NCBI GenBank assembly: GCA_051920445.1 | Contig: JBPPLN010000001.1 | Coordinates: 1,426,001 to 1,490,000 of the forward strand | Source of the DNA: CAG-177 sp003514385 | GTDB lineage: Bacteria; Bacillota; Clostridia; Oscillospirales; Acutalibacteraceae | Direction of reading: 5' to 3' | Length of the DNA: 64,000 nucleotides | Shown: in pieces, positions 49,701-57,304 of the stretch | How the letters are laid out: each line of letters opens with the position of its first letter | How positions within the stretch are numbered: the stretch's first letter is position 1 | Made by a program: the position numbers and the translations under genes | Notes under the pieces: model-generated | The model's input: only the letters and a program-made list of their open reading frames with translations | What the model was told of the DNA's origin: nothing | Databases searched by the model: none

Positions 49701-49848
49701 AAAGCTCAACGGTATTATCAAGAAGAACGCCGAGTCCATAAAGCATGACGTCCTCGCGGAGGAGATAGTCTATTCCCTCGGCGGCGACAGCTCCAAGGAG
49801 TGGAACATCAACGGCGAGAAGATGACTCTCGGCGTCAGCAGAAAGTAA
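46726..49848 (+). CDS. ileS: Isoleucyl-tRNA synthetase, eukaryote-like type (IleRS2)
   Basis: 1040 residues. HIGH is in 'YDGPPTANGKPHIGH' and KMSKS at 591-595; the CP1 editing domain ('LAWTTTPWTLPSNVALCV') and anticodon-binding C-terminal domains follow. The N-terminal style ('NFEFVNREKKVLDFW', 'MKGYMVPRKAGWDTHGLPVEIEVEK') and the length over 1000, without the C-terminal zinc finger of the standard bacterial type, fit the IleRS2 class. That class is known to be less sensitive to mupirocin. The ATG at 46726 follows AAAGGA; upstream frame lies within the T-box. Confidence 0.97.
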   Translation: MYDKVSTNFEFVNREKKVLDFWNENHIFEKSIDSRKNAETFTFYDGPPTANGKPHIGHVLTRVIKDMIPRYKTMKGYMVPRKAGWDTHGLPVEIEVEKLLGIEGKQGIEEYGLEPFIKKCKESVWKYKGMWEDFSGKVGFWADMEHPYVTYDNTFIESEWWALKQIWDKGLLYKGFKIVPYCPRCGTPLSSQEVAQGYKDVKERSAVVKFKAKGEDAYFLAWTTTPWTLPSNVALCVNPAEDYVKIKVEDGTVYYMAQALVEKFFPEGVETLATFKGKELEYREYEPLFECTKSNDGKKGWYVTCDGYVTLTDGTGIVHIAPAFGEDDANVGKNYDLPFVQLVDAAGCMDKSTPWAGKFCKDADRDVLVDLDKRGLLFSAPVFEHSYPHCWRCDTPLIYYARDSWFIKMTAVRDDLVRNNNTVNWIPESIGKGRFGDWIENVQDWSISRNRYWGTPLNVWECECGHRHSIGSIEELKSMSSNCPDDIELHRPYIDAVTIKCPKCGGEMHRVPEVIDCWFDSGSMPFAQHHYPFENHDLFKQQFPAQFISEAVDQTRGWFYSLLAISTLLFNRAPYENVLVLGHVQDENGQKMSKSKGNAVDPFDALNAYGADAVRWYFYTNSAPWLPNRFHGKAVIEGQRKFMGTLWNIYAFFVLYANIDEFDATKHELRKAEELPTMDRWLLSRLNTLITTVDNYLADYCIPEAARALQNFVDEMSNWYVRRCRERFWAQGMSQDKIDAYMTLYTALVTVSKLAAPMIPFMTEDIYRNLVCSIDKSAPESVHLCDYPVADAAYVDKALEERMNEALNIVVLGRAARNGANIKNRQPLGKMFVRADEVLGGEYAEIIRDELNVKELEFVDGEADFVSYSFKPQLKTVGPKYGRFLGKIKEHLSSLDGSAAKKELDENGALKFDIDGNEIELGVDDLLIDSVQKEGSFAVSDYGITVAIDTNLTPELIEEGFVREIISKIQTMRKEADFDVMDKIVLYTGENEKLNGIIKKNAESIKHDVLAEEIVYSLGGDSSKEWNINGEKMTLGVSRK

Positions 49849-49900
49849 GCAAAACTCAATATTTCCGCCGTACCTTTGACGGAGGGTTCATAAAACAGCT

Positions 49901-49935
49901 AAACCGACCTATGCTCTCATAGGTCGGTTTTTGCG
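49901..49935 (+). terminator. Intrinsic terminator of ileS
   Basis: AAACCGACCTATG (49901-49913) pairs perfectly with CATAGGTCGGTTT (49918-49930) around CTCT, ending in a T-run. Confidence 0.93.
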
Positions 49936-49963
49936 TTGCAATGTTGCAAATCAGTACAATCGT

Positions 49964-50066
49964 GTAGGGGCAAATATCATTCGCCCGCTAAATCTGTATG
50001 AATTTTTTGGTGTGCATTGTAGGGTGCGGCGATCTCGACGCACCGCTGCCGCGACAGCGGCACGAT
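49964..50066 (-). repeat. Dispersed intergenic repeat, copy C (inverted)
   Basis: Read on the minus strand it gives CGTGCCGCTGTCGCGGCA, GGTGCGTCGAG, TCGCCGCACCCTAC, then GCGGGCGAATGATAT and GCCCCTAC: the same blocks in the same order as copy B at 17749-17852, with the AATAAAATTGT block changed. Confidence 0.75.
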
Positions 50067-50865
50067 AAAAATATGCCTCCTGCTTTCGCGTCCAACTATA
50101 ATTAAAACTTTTATACTTTCCGCGTTTCGGCATTTTCTTTTTATTTGAAAAAGAAAACACCTGCAAAAGAAAAGCAAACTGTGCTTACAAAAAGGCAAGC
50201 AAGCATCGCTTAAAAGTAAGTCTTTTTGCGCCATGCTGCGAAAAAAGCGCTTGAAATGCGGGCGCATTCCTGCGCGCCTTTTTCTTGCCTGTCATCAAAA
50301 ATCCAATATTTTTAAGTGCAAGCAGTTTTGCTGCGCAAAACCGATGTGTGCCTGCCTTTTTATGGGCTGCGCCCCGAGACCCCGGCAACGTCGCGCCGCA
50401 GTACTTAGCCCGCGGTTCTCCGTTAGTTGCTCGGCACATTCGCCCGCAAACGCGCCGGAGCTTGAACGAGTGTGCAACATCACCGAAGCGCCGCCGGTGG
50501 CGGATGAAGCGAGGCGATGTTGGCGAAAAACAAGGAGCATAGCGCCCGCTCCAAGGGCGATAGGCGACTATGTTTTGAGAGTCGCTCGTGCGTCTTGCTG
50601 TGCAAGCCGTTCCCTAGCTCTCCGCAGTTAGCTATTACTACTGCGGTGCGGCTATTGAAAGTATGATTACCAAAATTAGTTGAGTTGCTTACCTTTACTT
50701 TGCTATGACTCGAGTGATAGACAAATCCCGATTTATCAATCCATTTAATCATATCACTCGCCTTCGTCGGTGCGGCGGATTTTTTGTACCGCGATAATGT
50801 TGCATTGAATATAATATAAAGACAAAAAGCGAAAAACTGTTGCAATAATGTTACATTTAAACTTA
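50067..50865. other. About 0.8 kb without a convincing gene
   Basis: Open frames on both strands (for example minus 50480-50845 and plus 50233-50631) lack ribosome sites and have odd composition rich in Cys, Ala and Arg, or in Ser, Asn and His. The sequence shifts from A-rich (about 50100-50200) to GC-rich (about 50350-50550) and back. It contains a few short inverted repeats but no tRNA, leader or terminator I can name. It may be decayed DNA. Confidence 0.5.
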
Positions 50866-50894
50866 TTGTTGAATCGTGTCGGATGTTGTATACT
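50866..50894 (+). promoter_or_regulatory. Promoter of the YhhN-family gene
   Basis: TTGTTG (50866-50871), 17 bp, TATACT (50889-50894), about 60 bp before the TTG start. Confidence 0.6.
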
Positions 50895-50952
50895 CATTTC
50901 GGATGAATTTTTCCCGCGTCTGATGAGCGGATACAACGAGGAGGATATCATT

Positions 50953-51663
50953 TTGTCAACAGCATATTTTTATGCCGCGCTCGCGGCAGGCATCGCGGCG
51001 GTCGTCGTTTTCCTTGTCCTGCGCGTGAAATACGGCGGACTCAAGGGGCTCTATTCAAAGGCGATAGCGAGCTTCTTCTTCCTGCTTACGGCGCTCTCCG
51101 CGGCGGCGGTCAACCCGGGCCATGAGGTGTATGCCGGGCTCATCGTGTTCGGTCTCGTGCTCGGTCTCTCAGGCGACATATGGCTTGATCTGAAATGGAT
51201 ATATGAAAAGGATATGGAGAAGTTCCTCAACGCCGGATTCATAGCGTTCATGATAGGCCATGTGTTCTACATAGGCGCTATTTATAAATTCGCCGGCAAC
51301 TGGAGCGTGATCACGGCTGTCCTGCCGGTAATAGTCTCGGTCGTTGTCGCCATAGGCAATGTTATCGTCAGCGAAAAGCTGCTCAAGCTCAAGTTCGGCA
51401 AGTTCAGAACAATAGTCGGCGTCTATACCTTCTTCCTGTTCATGACCTTTGCCGTCAGCGCGGTCGCGATGCTCAACAATTCCTTTGCAAAGCAGTGGAT
51501 TCTCACGGCGGTCGGCGGAATACTGTTCATCCTCTCGGATGCGGTGCTGTCGAATATGTATTTCAAAGAGGGCGGAAACACGAAGCCCAATGTTATTATA
51601 AACCACACTCTTTACTATGCGGCGCAGTTTATAATAGCGTCGTCGGTACTTTTTATAAAATAA
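50953..51663 (+). CDS. YhhN/TMEM86-family membrane protein (lysoplasmalogenase-like)
   Basis: 236 residues with eight predicted membrane helices. 'LVLGLSGDIWLDL' carries the conserved Asp of helix 3-4, and 'ILFILSDAVLSNMYF' the conserved SD motif near the C-terminus, both typical of YhhN proteins. Animal and some bacterial members hydrolyse the vinyl-ether bond of lysoplasmalogens; plasmalogens are common in anaerobic Clostridia, so the role is plausible here. The TTG at 50953 lies eight bases after GAGGAGG; the frame continues upstream without another site. Confidence 0.75.
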   Translation: MSTAYFYAALAAGIAAVVVFLVLRVKYGGLKGLYSKAIASFFFLLTALSAAAVNPGHEVYAGLIVFGLVLGLSGDIWLDLKWIYEKDMEKFLNAGFIAFMIGHVFYIGAIYKFAGNWSVITAVLPVIVSVVVAIGNVIVSEKLLKLKFGKFRTIVGVYTFFLFMTFAVSAVAMLNNSFAKQWILTAVGGILFILSDAVLSNMYFKEGGNTKPNVIINHTLYYAAQFIIASSVLFIK

Positions 51664-51676
51664 TCCGAAAAAACGC

Positions 51677-51705
51677 TTGACAAAATCCTTTCGGGCTGTT
51701 AAAAT
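51677..51705 (+). promoter_or_regulatory. Promoter of infC-rpmI-rplT
   Basis: TTGACA (51677-51682), 17 bp, TAAAAT (51700-51705). Confidence 0.85.
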
Positions 51706-51845
51706 AATGCGTACAACAAAGCAGAGTGACGCATTGTGCCGCAGCTCTCACCTCCGGGGTTTTGTCCGCGCGGGTCAATAAGAACGGATTTTTATTTCTG
51801 TTGATTATTGAGCGAGGGCATCTCTGTGCCCTCGCTTTGATTTTT
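51706..51845 (+). ncRNA. infC (L20-type) leader with attenuator
   Basis: About 150 nt of untranslated leader. It ends in the stem GCGAGGGCA/TGCCCTCGC (51812-51820 and 51827-51835) followed by TTTGATTTTT, a terminator-like hairpin. In Firmicutes the infC operon leader binds L20 (RplT), which represses by termination. The position and terminator fit, but I did not verify the L20-binding fold. Confidence 0.7.
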
Positions 51846-51882
51846 CCGGTAGAACCGGTCAGAGCATATGGAGGTGCTGGTT

Positions 51883-52401
51883 ATAGGTATCAAAGAAATG
51901 CAGATCAATGAAGAGATCACGGACAAAGAGGTCAGGCTCATAAGCAATGACGGTGAACAGTTAGGTATCGTTTCCGCCGCTCAGGCTCAGAAGCTTGCCG
52001 CAGAGAAAAATCTCGACCTTGTCAAGATAGCTCCGCAGGCAAAGCCGCCCGTCTGTAAGATCATGGACTACGGCAAATATCGTTTTGAGCAGTCCAAGAG
52101 GGAGAAGGAAGCGAAGAAGAATCAGCGTGTGATCGAGATAAAGGAGATCCGCCTTTCGCCCAACATTGACGTACATGATTTTGATACGAAAGTCGGTCAC
52201 GCCAGAAAGTTCCTGTCGGCAGGCAACAAGACCAAGGTCTCGATCCGCTTCCGCGGACGCGAGATGACCCACACCGATCTCGGACTGACCATAATGGCTC
52301 AGTTTGCGGAGAAGTGCGCGGATATCGCCTCGGTCGAGAAGCCGGCAAAACTTGAGGGACGCCAGATGCTCATGTTCCTCGCTCCCAAGAGCGCAAAGTG
52401 A
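51883..52401 (+). CDS. infC: Translation initiation factor IF-3, probable AUA start
   Basis: 172 residues from the proposed start. 'MQINEEITDKEVRLISNDGEQLGIV' (N domain), the Lys-rich linker and the C domain 'IRLSPNIDVHDFDTKVGHARKFL' are diagnostic of IF-3, which checks start codons on the 30S subunit. The only Shine-Dalgarno (GGAGG, 51870-51874) lies after the in-frame ATG at 51868 and eight bases before ATA at 51883. This suggests a rare AUA start, as infC of other bacteria uses AUU or AUC for autocontrol. The ATG at 51868 has no ribosome site. Confidence 0.92.
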   Translation: MGIKEMQINEEITDKEVRLISNDGEQLGIVSAAQAQKLAAEKNLDLVKIAPQAKPPVCKIMDYGKYRFEQSKREKEAKKNQRVIEIKEIRLSPNIDVHDFDTKVGHARKFLSAGNKTKVSIRFRGREMTHTDLGLTIMAQFAEKCADIASVEKPAKLEGRQMLMFLAPKSAK

Positions 52402-52449
52402 TTATCCCGGTAAAATACCGGTCAAAAAGTTGAAGGAGGAAAAGAACTC

Positions 52450-52647
52450 ATGCCCAAGATCAAAACTCACAGCGGTGCTAAAAAGCGCTTCAAGCTGTCA
52501 AAAAACGGTAAGCCGATACGTGCACACGCAAACAAGTCTCACATCCTTACCAAGAAGAGCACAAAGCGTAAGAGAAATCTTCGCAAGACCTCTGTTGCAG
52601 ACACCACCAACGTCAAGCAGATCAAGAAGCTTATCCCTTACAAATAA
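52450..52647 (+). CDS. rpmI: Large ribosomal subunit protein bL35
   Basis: 65 residues, very basic: 'MPKIKTHSGAKKRFKLSKNGK' and 'HILTKKSTKRKRNLRK' are bL35 signatures. A perfect AAGGAGG site lies before the ATG. Second gene of the infC-rpmI-rplT operon. Confidence 0.99.
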   Translation: MPKIKTHSGAKKRFKLSKNGKPIRAHANKSHILTKKSTKRKRNLRKTSVADTTNVKQIKKLIPYK

Positions 52648-52689
52648 GAGACAGCCAAACACTCATTAATTATTCGGAGGTAGAAAACC

Positions 52690-53046
52690 ATGGCACGTAT
52701 CAAAGGTGCAACAATGACTCGCAAGAGAAGAAATAAAGTTCTGAAGCTTGCCAAGGGCTACTATGGCTCAAAGCACAGCCTTTTCAAGACCGCCAAGCAG
52801 GCTGTCATGAAGAGCGGCCAGTACGCTTACATCGGCCGCAAGCAGAAGAAGCGTGACTTCCGCAGCCTGTGGATCACCAGAATCTCCGCTGCCGCGAAGC
52901 TCAACGGCATGAACTATTCCACGTTCATCAACGGTCTGAAGAAGGCCGGCATCGATCTCAACCGCAAGATGCTCTCCGAGATCGCCATCAGCGATCCCGC
53001 CGCTTTCACCGCTCTGACCGAGCAGGCCAAGGCTGCCCTCAAGTAA
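52690..53046 (+). CDS. rplT: Large ribosomal subunit protein bL20
   Basis: 118 residues. 'MARIKGATMTRKRRNKVLKLAKGYYGSKHSLFKTAKQAVMKSGQYAYIGRKQKKRDFRSLWI' is unmistakable bL20, an early 23S rRNA assembly protein and the likely repressor of its own operon via the leader. An RBS (CGGAGG) precedes the ATG. Confidence 0.99.
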   Translation: MARIKGATMTRKRRNKVLKLAKGYYGSKHSLFKTAKQAVMKSGQYAYIGRKQKKRDFRSLWITRISAAAKLNGMNYSTFINGLKKAGIDLNRKMLSEIAISDPAAFTALTEQAKAALK

Positions 53047-53132
53047 GTGATCGGAGATTTTCGGGTAGAGACTCAATCTGAAAGTTAAGGGGCTGCTGAT
53101 GCAGTCCCTTATTTCATATCGGAGGAAAAAAG

Positions 53133-53921
53133 ATGGATTTCGAAAAGATCTCGTCGCGTTCCAACGAAAAAGTGAAGCTTTTCCGGCATCTGTCGCAGAG
53201 TGCCTCGTTCCGCAGGGAAACGGGGCTGTTTGCGCTTGAGGGCGCACGCCTGTGCTCGGATGTCGCAAAGACCGGGATAGAAATAAAGACCGCTTTCTTC
53301 ACAAAAGAAGCGCTCGAAAAGTATCCGGACTATATCTCTGCTGTCGCCGAAAAGGCGGAGCAGGCGTTCGAGATACCGCACGAGCTCGCCGGAACTCTCT
53401 CCGATACCCGCGAGGCGCAGGGCGTTTTTTGCATCTGCGTCAAGCGAAAAGAGGCGGAGCTGGAGACGATCGACCCCAAGGGAACATATATAGCGCTCGA
53501 CAATATGCAGGATCCGTCTAATCTCGGCGCGGTGCTCAGAACCGCAGAGGCGTTTGGCATGAGCGGCGTCATAGTCGGCGGCGGATGCGATATATATAAC
53601 CCGAAAGCGCTTCGCGCCGCGATGGGCTCTTCGATGCGAATTTCTGTTTTGACAACAGGAAATTTGCCCTCTCTCTTGATTTTTGCCGCCAAAAAGGGTA
53701 TGCTTACCTTAGCTTCCACGCCGTCCGACGGGGCAAAGAGGATAACCAATATGAGTTTTTCGGGCTCCGTTATCTGCGTTGTCGGCAACGAGGGCAGCGG
53801 AATATCGCCCGAGGTCATGTCCGCCTGCACTCTGCCCGTGACTATCCCGATGCGCGGGCGTGCCGAATCGTTAAACGCCGCGGCGGCCGCCGCAGTGCTT
53901 ATGTGGGAGCTGACAAAATAA
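53133..53921 (+). CDS. TrmH/SpoU-family RNA 2'-O-methyltransferase
   Basis: 262 residues. An N-terminal substrate-binding domain (about 1-95; 'ISSRSNEKVKLFRHLSQSASFRRETGLFALEGARL') is joined to a SPOUT knot with motif 1 'NMQDPSNLGAVLRTAEAFGMSGVIVGG', motif 2 'CVVGNEGSGIS' and motif 3 'IPMRGRAESLNAAAAAAVLMWE'. It uses SAM to 2'-O-methylate a ribose in 23S rRNA or tRNA. Firmicutes encode such a gene between rplT and dprA or pheS; the target base is not assigned here. Confidence 0.93.
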   Translation: MDFEKISSRSNEKVKLFRHLSQSASFRRETGLFALEGARLCSDVAKTGIEIKTAFFTKEALEKYPDYISAVAEKAEQAFEIPHELAGTLSDTREAQGVFCICVKRKEAELETIDPKGTYIALDNMQDPSNLGAVLRTAEAFGMSGVIVGGGCDIYNPKALRAAMGSSMRISVLTTGNLPSLLIFAAKKGMLTLASTPSDGAKRITNMSFSGSVICVVGNEGSGISPEVMSACTLPVTIPMRGRAESLNAAAAAAVLMWELTK

Positions 53922-53936
53922 TACACGGAGGCTTCA

Positions 53937-55172
53937 ATGGACAAGAAAGCCTATTGGCTCTGGCTCCAGGAAGCTCTTGGCGCAGGAGCTGTCACAGATG
54001 AGATTACCGCTGTGTTTCCATCCCCTGAGGAGATGTACTCAAGGGGCGAGATAGAATGGCGATTGAGCGGTGTACTCACCAACAGACAGATAGAAAAACT
54101 CAAACAATGCTCTCCCGAAAAGGCGCAGGGCATTGTTGATGTTTGTTATAATAACGGCTGGACCGTCCTCACTCCGGACGACGAGGACTATCCGCCGAAG
54201 CTCAGAAGTCTGCGCAACATGCCGCTGGCGCTCTTCGTCAGGGGCGACATAAAACGCGTGACACAGCGCGTGTGCATTGCCGTTGTCGGTACGAGAAAAG
54301 CCTCGTTCCAGGGCAGCTACCTCGCGCACCGCTATGCCGCGGCGCTTGCATATTCTGGCATCTGCGTCGTCTCTGGCGCGGCGATGGGTATCGACAGCTG
54401 CGCGCACAACGGCGCGCTCGACTCCGGCGGAGTCACGGCGGCGGTGCTCGGCTGCGGCTTCGGATACAAATATCTTATGGAAAACGAGTATCTGCGCGAC
54501 TGCGTAGCTCAGAGCGGTGCGCTGATAACGGAGTTTCCGCCGGGATTCCCGTCCTCGGCGAGAACATTCCCGATAAGAAACAGAATAATCTCGGGACTCT
54601 GCGACGCTACAATAGTCATCGAGGCGGGAGTCAAGAGCGGCTCGCTCATCACCGCGAACTGCGCCATAGAACAGGGACGCGAGGTGTTCGCGCCGCCCGG
54701 CGATGTGTTCAACTCGTCTTACGCCGGGGCAAATCGGCTGATAAGAGACGGCGCAAGACCGCTTTTGTCAATTTACGATCTGATAACGGAATACTCCGTG
54801 CGCTATCCCGACAAGATAAAGCCGGAGGATATGGCGAAGGCGCTCGAATATCTGAGCGGCAAGCGCGAGCTGACGCAGGAGCAGGCGAAAGAAGAGCCGA
54901 AGACCGTTGAGCTTCCGCACGAATCGGTCAAAAAGTTCGAGCCCGAGCCGAAGCCCGAGGAGTTCAGGGTCAAAAAGCTCGTGTCAATACCCGTCGGACT
55001 CTCTGAAAAGGCAAAGAAAATATACGAATCAATGGGAGAAGAACCTCTGTTTGCAGACGAGATAGCGGCAAAGACCGGATTTGCGCCGTGGGAGGTTGTC
55101 AGCTCGATGACCGAGCTGGAGCTTGAAGATCTCGTGTGTCTGTGCGCAGGGAAACGATACAAAAAAATTTGA
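53937..55172 (+). CDS. dprA: DNA-processing protein DprA
   Basis: 411 residues with a SAM-like N-terminus, the Rossmann fold 'CIAVVGTRKASFQGSYLAHRYAAALAYSGICVVSGAAMGIDSCAHNGAL', 'AVLGCGFGYKYLMEN' and 'SLITANCAIEQGREVFAPPGDVFN', and a C-terminal winged helix (about 355-410). A Pro/Glu/Lys-rich linker (about 305-345) is longer than usual. DprA loads RecA onto incoming single strands during transformation. Adjacent to topA as in most Firmicutes. With the MecA-like gene it hints at at least a relic of competence. Confidence 0.96.
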   Translation: MDKKAYWLWLQEALGAGAVTDEITAVFPSPEEMYSRGEIEWRLSGVLTNRQIEKLKQCSPEKAQGIVDVCYNNGWTVLTPDDEDYPPKLRSLRNMPLALFVRGDIKRVTQRVCIAVVGTRKASFQGSYLAHRYAAALAYSGICVVSGAAMGIDSCAHNGALDSGGVTAAVLGCGFGYKYLMENEYLRDCVAQSGALITEFPPGFPSSARTFPIRNRIISGLCDATIVIEAGVKSGSLITANCAIEQGREVFAPPGDVFNSSYAGANRLIRDGARPLLSIYDLITEYSVRYPDKIKPEDMAKALEYLSGKRELTQEQAKEEPKTVELPHESVKKFEPEPKPEEFRVKKLVSIPVGLSEKAKKIYESMGEEPLFADEIAAKTGFAPWEVVSSMTELELEDLVCLCAGKRYKKI

Positions 55173-55189
55173 ACAGGGGAGCAAACGAA

Positions 55190-57304
55190 ATGTCCACTTT
55201 AGTTATAGTCGAGTCGCCCGCAAAGGCGAAAACAATTAAAAAATATCTCGGACCCGGCTATGAGGTAGTCGCCTCGATGGGTCATGTCCGCGACCTGCCC
55301 GCGGCGAAGCTGAGCGTCGATGTCAAGCATGACTTCGCGCCGAAATACGCCGTTATAAAAGGAAAAGAGAAGCTCGTCAGCGAGCTGAAAAAAGATGTTG
55401 AAAAAAGCGATAAAGTTATCCTCGCAACCGACCCTGATCGCGAGGGAGAAGCGATATCGTGGCACCTTTCGACCCTGCTCGATCTCAATCTTGAGGACAA
55501 GAACAGAGTCACCTTCAACGAGATAACCAAAACCGGAATCAAGAACGGCATGGAACATCCGCGCGCCGTCGATATGAATCTCGTCAACGCACAGCAGGCG
55601 AGAAGAATACTCGACAGACTCGTCGGCTATCGCCTGAGCCCGTTCATTTCGCAGAAGATACGCCGCGGACTTTCCGCCGGCCGCGTTCAGAGCGTCGCGG
55701 TGCGCATGATAGTTGACCGCGAGGAGGAGATCCGTGCGTTCAAGCCCGAGGAATATTGGACGATAGACGCAAAGTTCACCGCCCCGTCCCGCAAGGTGTT
55801 TTCCGCATCGCTCTACGGCGACGAAAACGGCAAGATAAAAATAGAGAACAAAGAGCAGTCGGACGCTATTCTCAGCCGCCTCGACGGCGCTTCGTATACC
55901 GTCAAAACCCTCAAAAAGGGCACGAGGAAGAAGAACCCCGCGCCGCCCTTTACCACCTCCACCCTCCAGCAGGAGGCTTCGAGGAAGCTCGGTTTCCAGA
56001 CTCAGAAGACCATGCGCACCGCGCAGGAGCTCTATGAGGGCGTCGATGTTCAGGGCATCGGCACGACCGGTCTTATAACCTACATGAGAACCGACTCGCT
56101 GAGAATCTCCGAGGAGGCGCGCGCCCAGGCAGCCGCCGCCATAGAAGATATCTTCGGAAAGGAATACCTGCCCGACAAGCCGCGCTATTACAAGACCGGA
56201 GCCAACGCGCAGGACGGCCACGAGGCTATCCGCCCCGCGACCCCGTCGATAACCCCCGAGCGCGTCAAGGATTCGCTGACTTCGGATCAGTATAAGCTCT
56301 ATAATCTTATCTGGAAGCGCTTCATGGCGAGCCTCATGGCGAGCTGCGTCCAGGATACGGTGAAGCTTGAAATAGCCGGAGCAAACGAAAAGGACGCCGC
56401 CGAGGGCAAATATTGCCTGTTCACCGCCGCCGGTTATTCCGTGCGCTTCGACGGCTTTACAAAAGTATATGAGATAAGCGACGATGAGAGCAAGGGTTCG
56501 CTCCTGCCCGAGATAAAGGTCGGGGACACCGCGAAGCTCAAGGAGCTCATCCCCTCGCAGCACTTCACCTCGCCTCCGCCGCGCTTCACCGAAGCGTCGC
56601 TCGTCAAGGAGTTTGAGGAAAAGGGTATCGGCAGACCGAGTACCTATTCAACAATAATCACCACCATAGTCAAGAGAAACTATGTCAAGCGCGAGTCGAA
56701 GCAGTTCGTGCCCACCGAGCTCGGCGAGGCGACAACGAAGCTGCTCAAAGAGAAGTTCCCGCGCATAGTCAACGTCAAGTTCACCGCGCAGATGGAGGAT
56801 ATGCTCGACCGCGTCGATTCCGGCGATATCGACTATGTCTCCGTCCTCGACGATTTCTACGGCGAGTTCGAGAAGTCGCTCGACAAGGCCAAGGCCGAGA
56901 TGAAGGATGTCAAAATTCAGCTCGAAGAGGATATAACCGATATCCCCTGCGAGAAGTGCGGCAGAATGATGGTCATAAAGACCGGACGCTACGGCAGATT
57001 CCTTGCCTGCCCCGGCTATCCCGAGTGCAAGAACGCGAAGCCGCTCGTGCTCGAAACGAACGCAAAGTGCCCCAAGTGCGGCGCAAAGGTCATCGAGAGA
57101 AAGACGAAGAGGGGCTATACTTTCTACGGCTGCTCAAACTGGCCGGGCTGCGACTTCATGACCTGGGATAAGCCGACGGATGAGATATGCCCGCAGTGCG
57201 GAAAGTCCCTGTTCAAGAAGAAGGGCGGCGTTGTCGAATGCCTCAACGAGGGCTGCGGATATACGAAAAAGAGCGCAAGAAAAGGTAAAAAAACCGATGA
57301 ATAA
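55190..57304 (+). CDS. topA: DNA topoisomerase I
   Basis: 704 residues. The Toprim domain 'VIVESPAKAKTIKKYLGPGYEVVASMGHVRDLP' with 'ATDPDREGEAISWHL' binds Mg2+; the active tyrosine is Y298 in 'GLITYMRTDS'. Two or three C-terminal four-Cys zinc ribbons follow ('CEKCGRMMVIKTGRYGRFLACPGYPEC', 'CPKCGAKVIERKTKRGYTFYGC', 'CPQCGKSL'). It relaxes negative supercoils by single-strand passage. The ATG at 55190 follows AGGGGAG; eight bases of its end overlap trmFO. Confidence 0.98.
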   Translation: MSTLVIVESPAKAKTIKKYLGPGYEVVASMGHVRDLPAAKLSVDVKHDFAPKYAVIKGKEKLVSELKKDVEKSDKVILATDPDREGEAISWHLSTLLDLNLEDKNRVTFNEITKTGIKNGMEHPRAVDMNLVNAQQARRILDRLVGYRLSPFISQKIRRGLSAGRVQSVAVRMIVDREEEIRAFKPEEYWTIDAKFTAPSRKVFSASLYGDENGKIKIENKEQSDAILSRLDGASYTVKTLKKGTRKKNPAPPFTTSTLQQEASRKLGFQTQKTMRTAQELYEGVDVQGIGTTGLITYMRTDSLRISEEARAQAAAAIEDIFGKEYLPDKPRYYKTGANAQDGHEAIRPATPSITPERVKDSLTSDQYKLYNLIWKRFMASLMASCVQDTVKLEIAGANEKDAAEGKYCLFTAAGYSVRFDGFTKVYEISDDESKGSLLPEIKVGDTAKLKELIPSQHFTSPPPRFTEASLVKEFEEKGIGRPSTYSTIITTIVKRNYVKRESKQFVPTELGEATTKLLKEKFPRIVNVKFTAQMEDMLDRVDSGDIDYVSVLDDFYGEFEKSLDKAKAEMKDVKIQLEEDITDIPCEKCGRMMVIKTGRYGRFLACPGYPECKNAKPLVLETNAKCPKCGAKVIERKTKRGYTFYGCSNWPGCDFMTWDKPTDEICPQCGKSLFKKKGGVVECLNEGCGYTKKSARKGKKTDE

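Noticed and set aside
50233..50631. 132-codon plus frame in the gene-poor stretch
   Set aside because: Cys/Ala/Arg-rich, no ribosome site, overlaps another equally poor frame.
50480..50845. 121-codon minus frame in the gene-poor stretch
   Set aside because: No ribosome site, Ser/His/Asn-rich low-complexity-like sequence, no family; treated as non-coding or remnant.
55199..56563. 454-codon minus-strand open frame opposite topA
   Set aside because: Shadow of topoisomerase I.
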